Part shown: one piece after another, positions 33,120 to 42,149 of the stretch
Numbering within the stretch: position 1 is the stretch's first letter
How the letters are laid out: each line of letters starts with the position of its first letter
Source: Methylobacterium sp. W2
GTDB taxonomy: Bacteria > Pseudomonadota > Alphaproteobacteria > Rhizobiales > Beijerinckiaceae
Reading direction: 5' to 3'
DNA length: 64,000 nucleotides
Assembly: GCF_020662345.1 (NCBI RefSeq)
Contig: NZ_VMOA01000021.1
Span: 1 to 64,000, forward strand
Notes under the pieces: generated by a model
Database searches by the model: none
What the model was told of the DNA's origin: nothing
Seen by the model: the letters and a program-made list of their open reading frames with translations, nothing else
Translations under genes and position numbers: made by a program

Positions 33120-33761
33120 GGCGCCTTGGCCGACGCCGCCCGGTAGGCCTGACGTCAGCGCTTGCACGGTTGCGTCCCAGCGCGCCCAAGGGCAAGCCTG
33201 GATCCGCTCCGGAAATACCGCTGCGAGCCGGCGAATAACCGGGTTGGGCGCTACGCCATCGAACAGCTTGGCCGAGGTGAACGTCCGGTATCGGTGAACG
33301 TCCGGTCTTGTGGCTACGGACTCCGAGAGCGGACGGGCAAGAATCTACCCGCCCCAGTCGTACACCCTGTCCCCTTAGGTGGCCTGAAAGCAGACCTTCC
33401 CAAGGCCGGCTAAGGGTGGTCATCGGACTTTGGCCTCTCGCCCGGAAGCGGACGTCAAGCGTCCGACCCTACCGCGCCGATTCAAGAGGTTGCCGTCGCA
33501 CTTGAAACGCCGAAGCCAGACATGCCGGCAATCGGCGGCTGATCTGCGCGCAGGTCCACCAACGTTCCGTAGCAGTGCTCGCCGGATCTAAGTGTGGTGA
33601 CAGTCCAATGGCACACCGATTGTGGCAACTTAGGCGGCCGCCCGATCCGCAAGGCAGACAGAAGTTTGGATACGGCACATGATCATATGATCAGTTCTCC
33701 GCCGAGTAAATGGATTATGATATCTCGCAAATACCTACAAATTAATATTCGTTAAAACTTT
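33120..33761. other. Long intergenic region with repeat C and AT-rich promoter
   Basis: 640 bases without a supported gene. A short direct repeat 'ggtgaacgtccggt' occurs twice (about 33278-33307), then repeat C copy 1 (33328-33473). The last 90 bases are strongly AT-rich and contain the palindrome 'gatcatatgatc' (about 33679-33690), a probable promoter/operator zone for the c-di-GMP protein gene. Confidence 0.5.
33328..33473. repeat. Repeat family C, copy 1
   Basis: A ~145-bp element that aligns along its length with 36621-36760 (shared 'agcggac', 'acccgc', 'ctgaaagcagaccttccc' / 'agaagcggactttccc', 'aagggt', 'cctcgccc', 'gaagcggacgt'). The two copies are diverged and in the same orientation on either side of the GGDEF-EAL gene. 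Confidence 0.7.
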
Positions 33762-36413
33762 GTGGCTGACGCTCTCACAAACCCGAAAACTTCAGGCATG
33801 CCATCGATGATCGAGGTCGCTCCTGCATGCATTTCACCCGTTGCATTTGCTGTCTCAGAGAAGTCTGCCTCCGACCCACCGCTCGACGCAGTCTGCCGAA
33901 CAGCTGCCGCGCTCTTCGGCGTGCGGTACGCCTTCGTGTCGCGCCTCGATGTAACCCATCAGCGCTTCCTCGGACGGGAAGGCTTGGACGTATCCGAGAC
34001 GTCGCGGGATGTCGCGTTCTGCGCGTACACGATTCTGGGTGAGGCCTACGAGCCGTTGGTCGTACTGGACACGCATTGCGATGAACGCTTTGCCGCCAAC
34101 CCCCTCGTCACGGGTGCGCCGTTCCTGCGCTTCTACGCGGGCATGCGGATCGCGCTAGCCGGCGGCGTTCACGCGGCCACCGTCTGCATCGCCGATACGC
34201 TGCCCCGTGCGGGCTTCGACAAGGCCGAACGGGAGCGCCTCACAGATCTGGCCCTGTTCGTCGAGGCGACGTTGCGCGGCCGCGCCGCCGAGATTGAAGC
34301 CGGTCGCGCGCGGTACCAGGTCGAGGACTCGGACAGCCTACTGCAGACGACTCTGGAGAGCATGGACCAGGGCCTGCTTATGACCGACGCCGACGATCGC
34401 GTCCGGGTTTCCAACAGGCGCGTCGCATCCCTGATGGGCGTGCCTGAGACTCTGCTCTACGACGGAGCGCCGTTCGCGGCCGTTCGCGCCTATCAGGCGG
34501 CGCAGGGAGAATTTGCCGATCTGCCCGACGACCTGCGGGGCTTCCTGGAGAAGGGCTGTCCGAGAACGGAGAATTCCGACTACGAGCGCATGCGTCCGGA
34601 TGGCACCGTCCTTCAGGTGTGCACGCGGCCTTCGCCCAGGGGCGGCGTCGTGCGGACTTTCACCGATGTCACGCAACGCCGGACCGCGGAATGCGCCCTG
34701 CGGGCCAGCGAGAGTCGCTACCGGATCCTGGCCGAGAACGCCAACGACATCATCGTGATGGGCGATCTTTCGATGCGGCGCCACTACGTCTCGCCTGCCG
34801 TTCGAAGCGTCCTCGGCTACGAGCCGGAAGAACTCCTCGCGACGACTGCGGCCGAGTTCTGCCATCCCGATGACGCGCAGGCCTTCACCGATCTCTGGAC
34901 GCAGGTGAAGACCCAGGCGGAGGGCCGCTTCATCACCTGCCTGCGCCATCGCCACAAGGCGGGGCACTATGCCTGGATCGAGGCGTCCATCCGCGTGGTA
35001 CGCGACGAGCCGGACCCGGGTCGGGTGATCTACGTGGCGGCCCTGCGCGACGTCACCGCACGGCGCGAGGCCGAGGCGCAGGTCCGGCACATGGCCCTCC
35101 ACGATGCCCTCACCGGGCTGCCCAACCGTACGCTGTTTCGCGATCGTCTCGAACAGGCCATCACCCATGCGCGCCGGGCCAGGACCTGTTTCGCGGTGCT
35201 GGCGTGCGACCTTGACCGCTTCAAGGCCGTCAACGACAGCCTCGGCCATCCCGCCGGTGACGCCCTCCTGCGCGTCGTCGCCGAGCGGATGCGGGCGGTC
35301 CTGCGCCCCTACGATACCCTTGCGCGGTTCGGCGGCGACGAGTTCGCCATCGTGCTGACCTATCTGGACGCGGTCGTCGACGTCGGCGACCTCGCCGACC
35401 GGCTGATCGCGGCGGTGAGCGAGCCCGTCGACCTCGATGGGCAGAGCGTCGAGGTCGGGATCAGCATCGGGATGACGGTGGCGACGGAGCGGGACCGCGA
35501 TCCGGACGAGTTGTTCAAGCGCGCCGACATCGCCCTCTACGAGGCCAAGGCGGCGGGGCGCAACACCTATCGGGAGTTCGAGCCGAATGCGGGCGCGCGC
35601 ATCGCCACGCGCGGGCAACTCGCCCTCGACATGAAGGAGGCGCTCCGGGCTCATGAGTTCCATCTCGTCTACCAGCCGGTGATCGATGCCGGGACGGGCG
35701 CCGTGGTCAGCTTCGAGGCGCTGATGCGCTGGCGCCATCCGACGCAGGGCGAGGTCGCGCCGGGCGCGTTCATCCCGGTCGCCGAAGAGATGGGTCTGAT
35801 CGTACCGCTCGGCGCCTGGGCGTTGCACGAGGCCTGCCGCGAGGCGACCTCCTGGCCCGCTCATATCCGGGTGGCGGTGAATGTCTCCGTCGTGCAGCTG
35901 CGGCGCGCGGGGTTCGAGGCCACTGTGATGGCGGCTCTTGCAGGCTCGGGTCTGCCGGCGGCCCGTCTCAAGCTGGAGGTGACCGAAAGCGTGCTGATGC
36001 AAGATGCCGAGGTCGTCATAGCCAGCCTGCATCGCCTCCGCGCCATCGGCGTGTTGATTGCCCTCGATGATTTCGGCACCGGCTATTCCTCGTTGAGCTA
36101 CCTGCGCCGCTTTCCCTTCGACAAGATCAAGATCGATCGGGCGTTCATCCGCGACATCGCGGATCCCGATGCGGCGGCGATCGTGCGGGCCGTCGTCAGC
36201 ATCGGCGAGCGATTGGGCATGGGCATCGTGGCGGAGGGGGTCGAGACGGTCGAGCAGCTCGACCTCGTCCGACAGGAGGGCTGCACCCAGGTCCAGGGCT
36301 TCCTGTTCAGCCCCCCGCTGCCGCCGGACGCGGCACGGCGCTACATCGAACGGGTTGCCCAGCACCAGACGCCGCCATCCGGGCTCGCGCCCGCATCGGC
36401 CAAACAAGCCTAA
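33762..36413 (+). CDS. GAF-PAS-PAS-GGDEF-EAL protein (cyclic-di-GMP signalling)
   Basis: An 883-residue cytoplasmic sensor. A GAF domain lies at ~25-175, a PAS-like domain at ~190-310 and a second PAS plus PAC at ~325-445 ('ILAENANDIIVMGDLSMRR', 'VIYVAALRDVTARRE'). The GGDEF domain (~450-610) has an intact 'GGDEF' at residue 524 and an inhibitory I-site RxxD ('RPYD') five residues before it. The EAL domain (~625-870) has 'FEALMRWRHP' at ~652, 'DDFGTGYSSLSYL' and 'AEGVET'. Both catalytic halves look active, so it may make and break c-di-GMP. The GTG start at 33762 or ATG 33798 are both possible. Repeat C copies lie on both sides. Confidence 0.93.
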   Translation: MADALTNPKTSGMPSMIEVAPACISPVAFAVSEKSASDPPLDAVCRTAAALFGVRYAFVSRLDVTHQRFLGREGLDVSETSRDVAFCAYTILGEAYEPLVVLDTHCDERFAANPLVTGAPFLRFYAGMRIALAGGVHAATVCIADTLPRAGFDKAERERLTDLALFVEATLRGRAAEIEAGRARYQVEDSDSLLQTTLESMDQGLLMTDADDRVRVSNRRVASLMGVPETLLYDGAPFAAVRAYQAAQGEFADLPDDLRGFLEKGCPRTENSDYERMRPDGTVLQVCTRPSPRGGVVRTFTDVTQRRTAECALRASESRYRILAENANDIIVMGDLSMRRHYVSPAVRSVLGYEPEELLATTAAEFCHPDDAQAFTDLWTQVKTQAEGRFITCLRHRHKAGHYAWIEASIRVVRDEPDPGRVIYVAALRDVTARREAEAQVRHMALHDALTGLPNRTLFRDRLEQAITHARRARTCFAVLACDLDRFKAVNDSLGHPAGDALLRVVAERMRAVLRPYDTLARFGGDEFAIVLTYLDAVVDVGDLADRLIAAVSEPVDLDGQSVEVGISIGMTVATERDRDPDELFKRADIALYEAKAAGRNTYREFEPNAGARIATRGQLALDMKEALRAHEFHLVYQPVIDAGTGAVVSFEALMRWRHPTQGEVAPGAFIPVAEEMGLIVPLGAWALHEACREATSWPAHIRVAVNVSVVQLRRAGFEATVMAALAGSGLPAARLKLEVTESVLMQDAEVVIASLHRLRAIGVLIALDDFGTGYSSLSYLRRFPFDKIKIDRAFIRDIADPDAAAIVRAVVSIGERLGMGIVAEGVETVEQLDLVRQEGCTQVQGFLFSPPLPPDAARRYIERVAQHQTPPSGLAPASAKQA

Positions 36414-36926
36414 GTGCCAGTGTTGCGGCAGCTTCGATGAGGCGTCAGTCCTCGATTCGAAGCAGTCTATCTGACATGTGATCATCTACAGCAAGCGGAG
36501 CGAATGTCAGTTGGTCGCCTCGGCCCGGCTCCCGCGTTGACCGTCAGCAAACCGAAAAGCTCAGGGCCGCTTATATGCGAGCTGATGAGAGAGTCTGTAT
36601 CGCCTGATACTATCCGTGCAAGCGGACAAGCAAAAACCCACCCGCTTCGGTCGTAAATCCTCGACCCCGAAGCTACCTAGAAGCGGACTTTCCCAGGTTC
36701 AGAGAAGGGTCGAATGCGGACCCTGCCCCCTCGCCCTGAAGCGGACGTTGCGCTGGCGACTTATGTCGGTCGCATGGAAAGCCGTCGCGGTTTTCGAAAA
36801 GCGGCCATTCGTCGGCCGGTCAATCGGCTCTCGGTGGTGAGGGAACGGAGGATTTGAGCGCAAGAAACGGGACGCGCGTCACCCGGGCGAGATCGTAACA
36901 CGAGGCGAACCCGCGAGAGGTCCGTC
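36414..36926. other. Intergenic region with repeat C copy 2
   Basis: About 510 bases without a supported gene. A short open frame at 36616-36840 is only the translated repeat. Besides repeat C copy 2 there is a further 'gaaaagcggccattcgtcgg' half-unit near 36797. The last ~60 bases should hold the promoter of the DMT transporter gene. Confidence 0.5.
36621..36760. repeat. Repeat family C, copy 2
   Basis: Homologous to 33328-33473, with the right end 'cctcgccctgaagcggacgt' best conserved; that end recurs at 40192-40240 and, in part, at 29980-30022. Confidence 0.7.
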
Positions 36927-37886
36927 ATGCCCCCTGCCGTGAACCGTACGATGTCTGCGCCCGAATGGGCGATGTTGCTCAGCCTGTCGGTGCTCTGGGG
37001 TGGATCGTTCTTCTTCACGCGCGTGGCGCTCTCCGCTCTGCCGCCGTTCAGCCTCGTCGTCCTGCGTGTCGGGCTCGCAGCGTTGATCCTCAACACCGTC
37101 GTGCCCCTCTCGGGCCTCAGAATGCCGCGCGAGGCACGGATCTGGGCCGCCTTCCTCGGCATGGGCTTCCTCAACAACGCCGTTCCCTTCTGCCTGATCG
37201 TGTGGGGCCAAACCCACATCGCTTCAGGGCTCGCCGCCATCCTGAACGCGGCCACGCCGCTATTCACCGTCGTCGCTGCCCACGTCTTCACGTCCGACGA
37301 GAGGATGACGGGCAACCGGCTCGTCGGTGTGTTCATAGGTCTTGCCGGCGTTGCGGTGATGGTCGGGCCAACCGTCCTGGCGGGCCTCGGGGCCGACCTT
37401 CTGGCGCAGGTCGCTGTACTCGGTGCGGCCTTGTCCTACGCCTTCGCCGGCCTCTTGGGGCGGCGCTTCCTGCGGATGGGCGTTCGACCGCTCGCGACGG
37501 CCACGGGGCAGGTGACGGCGTCCGCGCTCATGCTTGTGCCCATCGCCATGGTTGTCGATCGACCATGGACCTTGCCGCTGCCGGATGCATCGGCGTGGGG
37601 CGCGGTCTTCGGTCTCGCGGCCTTGTCTACGGCGCTCGCCTACGTGCTGTACTTCCGCATACTGGCGACGGCGGGGGCAACGAACCTACTCCTCGTCACC
37701 TTCCTCATTCCCGTGTCCGCCATCCTACTGGGGGCAGTGGTGCTCGGCGAGCGACTGCAACCGCAGCACGTCCTCGGCATGGTGCTGATCGGTTGCGGGC
37801 TTGCGGCCATCGACGGCCGCCTCTGGAGCTTCCGTCAGCAGCGGCGACGCATTCCGCCCGACGTCTATCAAGGGCGGGATATCTAA
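36927..37886 (+). CDS. EamA/DMT-family exporter
   Basis: A 319-residue membrane protein with ten predicted membrane segments in two EamA repeats (about residues 10-145 and 160-295). Typical pieces are 'LSVLWGGSFFFTRVALSALPPF' in part, 'FLNNAVPFCLIVWGQTHI' and 'AALSTALAYVLYFRILATAGA', the last marking the second repeat. Such proteins export amino acids or other metabolites; substrate unknown. ATG 36927 follows 'gagaggtccgtc'; an internal ATG 25 bp later is also possible. Confidence 0.9.
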   Translation: MPPAVNRTMSAPEWAMLLSLSVLWGGSFFFTRVALSALPPFSLVVLRVGLAALILNTVVPLSGLRMPREARIWAAFLGMGFLNNAVPFCLIVWGQTHIASGLAAILNAATPLFTVVAAHVFTSDERMTGNRLVGVFIGLAGVAVMVGPTVLAGLGADLLAQVAVLGAALSYAFAGLLGRRFLRMGVRPLATATGQVTASALMLVPIAMVVDRPWTLPLPDASAWGAVFGLAALSTALAYVLYFRILATAGATNLLLVTFLIPVSAILLGAVVLGERLQPQHVLGMVLIGCGLAAIDGRLWSFRQQRRRIPPDVYQGRDI

Positions 37887-38282
37887 GTGGCCTGGTCGGG
37901 ACCATCCGCCTTCAGCGCCGGCGGCGGCCTCGGAAAGACGGGGAGGCTCTGTGCCTCACGGTTCCCCGTGACATGCCCCCCGATCCGATGGAGGATGGCT
38001 CACCCTGGCGATCCCACCGCCGCTCTGCGCAGGCGCAGACGTCCGCATCCCGCGACGCCCATCGGGACAGGCGTCTGACGGGACCGCTCGGCGCGGCGCA
38101 TCTCCCCCGATCGCCCGGTCGCCTCCCCGCGCGGCGGCCCTGTGCAGAGGGCTCGCCGTAATGGAGAGGACACGCAGGCGGTGTCGAAAAACATCCGGTC
38201 GATGCGGCGGCTTTAAGCGAACCTTTCCCTTGATCTGTCTTCTCGGTGATAGGAGACGTCGCGCTGCGGGGGGCGATCACCG
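37887..38282. other. Intergenic region without gene
   Basis: About 395 bases. Several open frames cross it but none has a ribosome site or protein-like composition. The only landmark is the palindrome 'ggcgatcaccggtgacc' region at its right end, just before the next start. Nothing else seen. Confidence 0.4.
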
Positions 38283-39791
38283 GTGACCATACGGCCTCAA
38301 CCATTCCACGACGGCTCCGCGACGGACGCGTCCCACCCTGAGGGCGCTTCCGGCCACGGGCGGCTGAGCCTGAAGGGGCAGGGCGTCGTGACCCTCGCTC
38401 TGGCCAAGGGAGAGGGCGCCCCCGTCGACGATCTCCTCGCCGCCTCCGAGGCCCCGGCGAGCCAGATGGCGCTGCCGCTCTGGCTGCTGCTGGTCGGGCG
38501 GGAGGCGGTCCACAGGCGCTGGGGCCTCGTCACCGGGGCGGGTCTCGTCTGGACGGGGTTCGGCGCCGCGTTGGTGATCGACGCCCTCGACGGGGCCACG
38601 CATATTCCCGATCGCTGGTTCGGCCTCCTCCTCGTGGTCGAGGCTTTGGGCTCGTTCGTCCGCGGCCTCGTCGCCACCGGCGCCGCGCGCCGGCTGCGCC
38701 TCCTCAAGGCGGCGCTCCTCCTCGTGGTGGCGGTGCTGACGATGCTGGCCTCGTCCTCGAGCACGTTCCTCCTCGCCATGCTGTTCGGGGCCGCCTTCCT
38801 GTTCGACGGCCTGTCGCGCTTCGCGCTCTCCTACGTGCTCCGCTTTCCGGGCTGGTGCCTGTCGGCGGCGCATGGGGCCCTGGGCGTGGCGCTCGGCATC
38901 ATCACCCTGCAGCCCTGGCCGACCTGGTACGCCGGCACGGTGGGGTTCTGCATCGGCGCCTTCCTGATGCTGGCGGGGATCAAGGTGGCGATCCTCGGGC
39001 TGCGGTTGCGGCGCCCTCCGGCGGCAGCCGGACCGCGCGCCGACGGGACCGGCACGGACGCGCTCACCGTCTATGTCTGGACGCCGACGGGAACGGCCTC
39101 GATCCCGGCCCGGCAGCGCCTGGTCCATCGCTACGTCATCTCGGTGAACGGGCGCGGCCACGTCTCCACCGGCCACGCGGCCCTGGAACTCGGCGACGGC
39201 AGCGGGACGCACGGGAGCCCGCTCTATGTGAGCCATTACCCCGCCGTGGAGATCGACCGCTCCCCCGACAACCTGCGCGCCACCCTGCGGGCCGGCCCGG
39301 AGAACAACGTGCCGGGCCGCTTCCTGCCGAGCTACCGCGAGGAGGCGGACGATTGGTGCGAGGCCACCGTCACGGTCACCCTGCGCGGCATCGACGGGGC
39401 GGGCCTGACGCGCTTCTGGGCCGGCTATCGCCGTGACGCGACCTACAATCTCGTGGGCCGGAACTGCTCCACCACCGTCGCCCGCGCCCTCGACGCCGCC
39501 GTGGAGGGCGCGTTCAGCCGGGCCGGCAAGCCCTGGCGCAGGCTCGCCCAGGCCGCGATGAGCCCGGAATTCTGGGCGGCCGCCCTCCTGCGCAACGGGG
39601 CCGGCGCGATGACCTGGACGCCGGGTCTCGTGCTCGATTACTCGCGGGCGCTCAGCGCCCTCATCGATCCCGTCTCGCCGGTCCCGGCCATCCGCTGGGA
39701 CGGCGTGAGGCGCCGCCTCCTGCGCAACTGGCGGGCCGAGGCGGTGGCGCGGATGCGCAGCCTCGCCCGGCGGCGGTCTCCGGCCGCGTAG
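38283..39791 (+). CDS. HdeD-like membrane domain fused to a putative circularly permuted papain-like (NlpC/P60-type) domain
   Basis: A 502-residue two-part protein. Residues ~75-245 contain six hydrophobic segments with the DUF308/HdeD pattern ('AGLVWTGFGAALVIDALDG', 'FGAAFLFDGLSRFA', 'GALGVALGIITL'). Residues ~265-440 are soluble and hold 'STGHAALELG' (His298) and, 97 residues later, 'YNLVGRNCSTTVARALD' (Cys395). A His upstream of an 'NC' motif is the order seen in permuted papain-fold families such as LRAT, YiiX and DUF4105. A thiol peptidase, amidase or acyltransferase anchored to the membrane is therefore plausible but unproved. The GTG start at 38283 is uncertain; the first hydrophobic segment starts near residue 62. 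Confidence 0.72.
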   Translation: MTIRPQPFHDGSATDASHPEGASGHGRLSLKGQGVVTLALAKGEGAPVDDLLAASEAPASQMALPLWLLLVGREAVHRRWGLVTGAGLVWTGFGAALVIDALDGATHIPDRWFGLLLVVEALGSFVRGLVATGAARRLRLLKAALLLVVAVLTMLASSSSTFLLAMLFGAAFLFDGLSRFALSYVLRFPGWCLSAAHGALGVALGIITLQPWPTWYAGTVGFCIGAFLMLAGIKVAILGLRLRRPPAAAGPRADGTGTDALTVYVWTPTGTASIPARQRLVHRYVISVNGRGHVSTGHAALELGDGSGTHGSPLYVSHYPAVEIDRSPDNLRATLRAGPENNVPGRFLPSYREEADDWCEATVTVTLRGIDGAGLTRFWAGYRRDATYNLVGRNCSTTVARALDAAVEGAFSRAGKPWRRLAQAAMSPEFWAAALLRNGAGAMTWTPGLVLDYSRALSALIDPVSPVPAIRWDGVRRRLLRNWRAEAVARMRSLARRRSPAA

Positions 39792-40272
39792 GCGGCAGGA
39801 CGGCAGCGGGTCGGTCCGACATCCGGCGGGGTAGCCCCGACCTTGGAGCGTCCGGGCGACCGTGGCATGATGGGAATAGGCAGATCCCCACGTTGCCCAA
39901 CCATCGCGTCGCCGTGTCGGCGTGCCGGAGCGACAAGACCCGCTTCCGCTGGTCGGTGACGACGGCCGGGTTCCATGCCTGCCGTTCGACGACCTCCTCT
40001 TCGTCCGCCGCCATGGCAATGGCCGCCGGCATGTCTCACGCCCACGTCCTGGCGGAGCCGTATCGGATCAGGGCGCGGATCAATGATGGCGGGTGGATTT
40101 AATCGGCGCTCCCGCGTTTTTCTGGGATGTCGTTGATCGCGTGGTCGAAATCTGACGGATGGTGCCCGCCCTGAGCGTCCGAGGCGGGTGGGGAGCGGAC
40201 CCTGACACTTCGCCCTGAAGCAGACGTTCAGCCGGTCACCCAACCTAGTCATTCGTGTTGATGCGACGCCCT
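39792..40272. other. Intergenic region with partial repeat C
   Basis: 480 bases between convergent genes. Short frames (for example 39893-40102) have no ribosome site or coding character. Contains the partial repeat C at 40192-40240. Confidence 0.45.
40192..40240. repeat. Repeat family C, partial copy
   Basis: Matches the right end of 36621-36760: 'gcggaccctg', 'ttcgccctgaagcagacgtt' and 'ggtcacc' follow the same order. Confidence 0.65.
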
Positions 40273-41106
40273 TCAGGCTTTGGTGCGGATGCCGTTATGC
40301 AGTCTGTCGGCGCTTCCGGGGTCGTGGGCGAACTGCGTCACGACGGGGTGGCGACGGCACAGCGCCCTCATGCGCTCGGTCGTATCCCGGTGACGCTCAT
40401 AGCTCTGCGCCACGCCATCGACATCACCCCTCAGCATGGCCTGCTCGTCATAGGACGCATCGCCCGCGATGAGGACGAGATGGTCGTCCTGCTCGATCAC
40501 GACGGATTGGTGCCCGTCGGTGTGGCCGGGAGTCGGCACGATGCGGATGCGTCCGTCCGACGTCAGCTTCGTGCTGGTCTCGAAGCTTTCCCACCGTCCG
40601 TCGGCATGCTCGACCGTACGGGGCTTGAACCAGTCCGGGTAGTGCATGTTCAGGTAGCCGTTCAGCGGACCCGTCCGGGCCAGGGCCGCCTTGGCCTCCG
40701 TGGCACTCAGCACGAACTTGCTGCCGGGAAAGCCGGGAATGCCGCCCGCATGGTCTCCGTGCATGTGGGTCATCACGACCCAACGCACGTCGCGCGGATC
40801 GAAGCCGAGCGCCCGAACCCCGGCCTGCGCTTCCTGCTCCGAATTCACCCAACGGCGTTCGCAGGTCTGCATGAACGGGTGCCACCAGGGCTGGTAGCCC
40901 GGATCGTTGGCATGCGAGCTCTCGCCGGTATCGACGAGGACCAGACCATCCGGGTGCTCCACCAGCCAGCAGCCGATGGGAAGCCGAGGGCTCCAGTGCT
41001 TGTCCATGAGAACGTCCAAGGCGCGTCTCGGACGCGCCTTGTGATGCGCGTGCTGGTGCCGGGACTTGATCTGGACATCGCCTATCCGGATGGGATGGAT
41101 TTTCAT
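40273..41106 (-). CDS. Metallo-beta-lactamase-fold hydrolase, N-acyl-homoserine-lactonase-like
   Basis: A 277-residue MBL-fold protein with the binuclear zinc motif HxHxDH in 'THMHGDHAGGIPGF', followed by a later His in 'PTPGHTDGHQSV' and Asp in 'LIAGDASYDEQ'. N-terminal 'GCWLVEHPDGLVLVDTG' is typical of the AHL-lactonase/AttM-like group, so quorum-signal lactone cleavage is a good candidate; other lactones are possible. ATG 41106 is used because the family's 'MKIHPIRIGDVQI' start follows. Divergent from a TetR gene with a 72-bp gap that holds a palindromic operator, so it is likely the regulated gene. Confidence 0.85.
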   Translation of the reverse strand: MKIHPIRIGDVQIKSRHQHAHHKARPRRALDVLMDKHWSPRLPIGCWLVEHPDGLVLVDTGESSHANDPGYQPWWHPFMQTCERRWVNSEQEAQAGVRALGFDPRDVRWVVMTHMHGDHAGGIPGFPGSKFVLSATEAKAALARTGPLNGYLNMHYPDWFKPRTVEHADGRWESFETSTKLTSDGRIRIVPTPGHTDGHQSVVIEQDDHLVLIAGDASYDEQAMLRGDVDGVAQSYERHRDTTERMRALCRRHPVVTQFAHDPGSADRLHNGIRTKA

Positions 41107-41117
41107 CAGGTGGTTCC

Positions 41118-41141
41118 TTAAAACGACATTTATCGCTTTAA
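41118..41141. promoter_or_regulatory. Palindromic operator between MBL hydrolase and TetR genes
   Basis: TTAAAACGA-cattta-TCGCTTTAA: 9-bp arms matching at 8 of 9 positions with a 6-bp spacer, 11 bp upstream of the hydrolase start. Typical size and site for a TetR dimer or dimer-of-dimers acting on both genes. Confidence 0.65.
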
Positions 41142-41178
41142 ATGGATCATGCAAACGGGGTCGTCAACGGGAGATGCC

Positions 41179-41775
41179 ATGACCGACACAAGCCCTCCCC
41201 GTCGGCGGGAAGGAGGCCGGAATTCCCGCGTGCGGGAAGCCGTCAGGGACGCGGCGAAGGCCGAACTTCTACAGAACGGCATCCTGGGTCTGTCCCATCG
41301 CGCGGTGGCCGACCGGGCCGGGGTTGATCCCTCGACCGTCTATCGACGCTGGCCGACACGCGCGGACCTGCTGGCGGACGTTCTTGTCAGCGTGTCCGAC
41401 GACGCCGTCGCAGTACCGGATACGGGCGGCCTCGAAAGCGATCTGACCGCCTACCTCGAACAGGTCGCAGCGGCCTTGTCGGACCCTATCCACGAGCGTC
41501 TCGTGCGCTGGGCCATGGCGGCGGGAGACGGCAGAGACGAGACGGCTGATGCAGCCATTGCCGCGTTCTGGACGCATCGCTTCCAGCAGGCGATGATCGT
41601 GATCGACCGTGCATCGGACCGTGGCGAAGCGGGGTCCGGCCTGGACGGCTCACGCCTGATCGAGAGGCTCGTGGCTCCCGTCTGGTTTCGCCTTCTGGTT
41701 CTTCGAAAGCCCATCGACAAAGCTTTTCTGGAAGATTGCGTTGCCGAAGCCATGGGGACACGCTGGGCGACGTGA
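41179..41775 (+). CDS. TetR/AcrR-family transcriptional regulator
   Basis: A 198-residue regulator. The N-terminal helix-turn-helix is 'VREAVRDAAKAELLQNG' plus 'SHRAVADRAGVDPSTVYRRW', the family's recognition helix ending in YxxW/F. The C-terminal ligand domain (~70-195) is helical. ATG 41179 is preceded by 'gggagatgcc'; ATG 41149 is an alternative. It probably represses the divergent lactonase-like gene until a ligand, perhaps its substrate, binds. Confidence 0.9.
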   Translation: MTDTSPPRRREGGRNSRVREAVRDAAKAELLQNGILGLSHRAVADRAGVDPSTVYRRWPTRADLLADVLVSVSDDAVAVPDTGGLESDLTAYLEQVAAALSDPIHERLVRWAMAAGDGRDETADAAIAAFWTHRFQQAMIVIDRASDRGEAGSGLDGSRLIERLVAPVWFRLLVLRKPIDKAFLEDCVAEAMGTRWAT

Positions 41776-42149
41776 TGTCCGTGGCAGAACACATCCTTGT
41801 CCACCACGCTGCCTCAGATCGGACCTTCCGACCTTCTACAAAGGGTCGCAAGCAGTCCCGGCAGCGGGTACCAAACGTCAGATTCTCACCACTCGATCGA
41901 CGGAGCGCTGTTTAAGTCGTTCTCCAAGACTTTACGTCATCCTGAGGTGCCGCGTAGCGGCCTCAAAGGAGGCTTCCAGGGATCGCGCGATGACTGGAGG
42001 GCTCCTTCGAGGCCCGCTGATGCGGGCACCTCAGGATGAGGTGGTCTGATGGGATGATCTAATTGAGCATGAGAACCCGCTGATAAATCCAATCCGACAC
42101 GCCATCGGTACATGCGTCGATGACGGAGAGCGCCGCCCGGCCCTTCGCC
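41776..42149. other. Intergenic region carrying repeat D copy 2
   Basis: About 370 bases between convergent genes. Apart from the family D element (41937-42039), which may also terminate transcription from both sides, nothing gene-like is seen. Confidence 0.5.
41937..42039. repeat. Dispersed element with terminal inverted repeats, family D, copy 2
   Basis: TCATCCTGAGGTGCC at the left and its exact complement at 42025-42039. The interior has 'ttccagggatcgcgcgatg', parallel to copy 1 (23851-23963), and the nested 'ctccttcgagg'. Confidence 0.88.

Noticed and set aside
36616..36840. 74-residue open frame before the DMT transporter gene
   Set aside because: It is the translation of repeat C copy 2 and is not conserved in the other copy.
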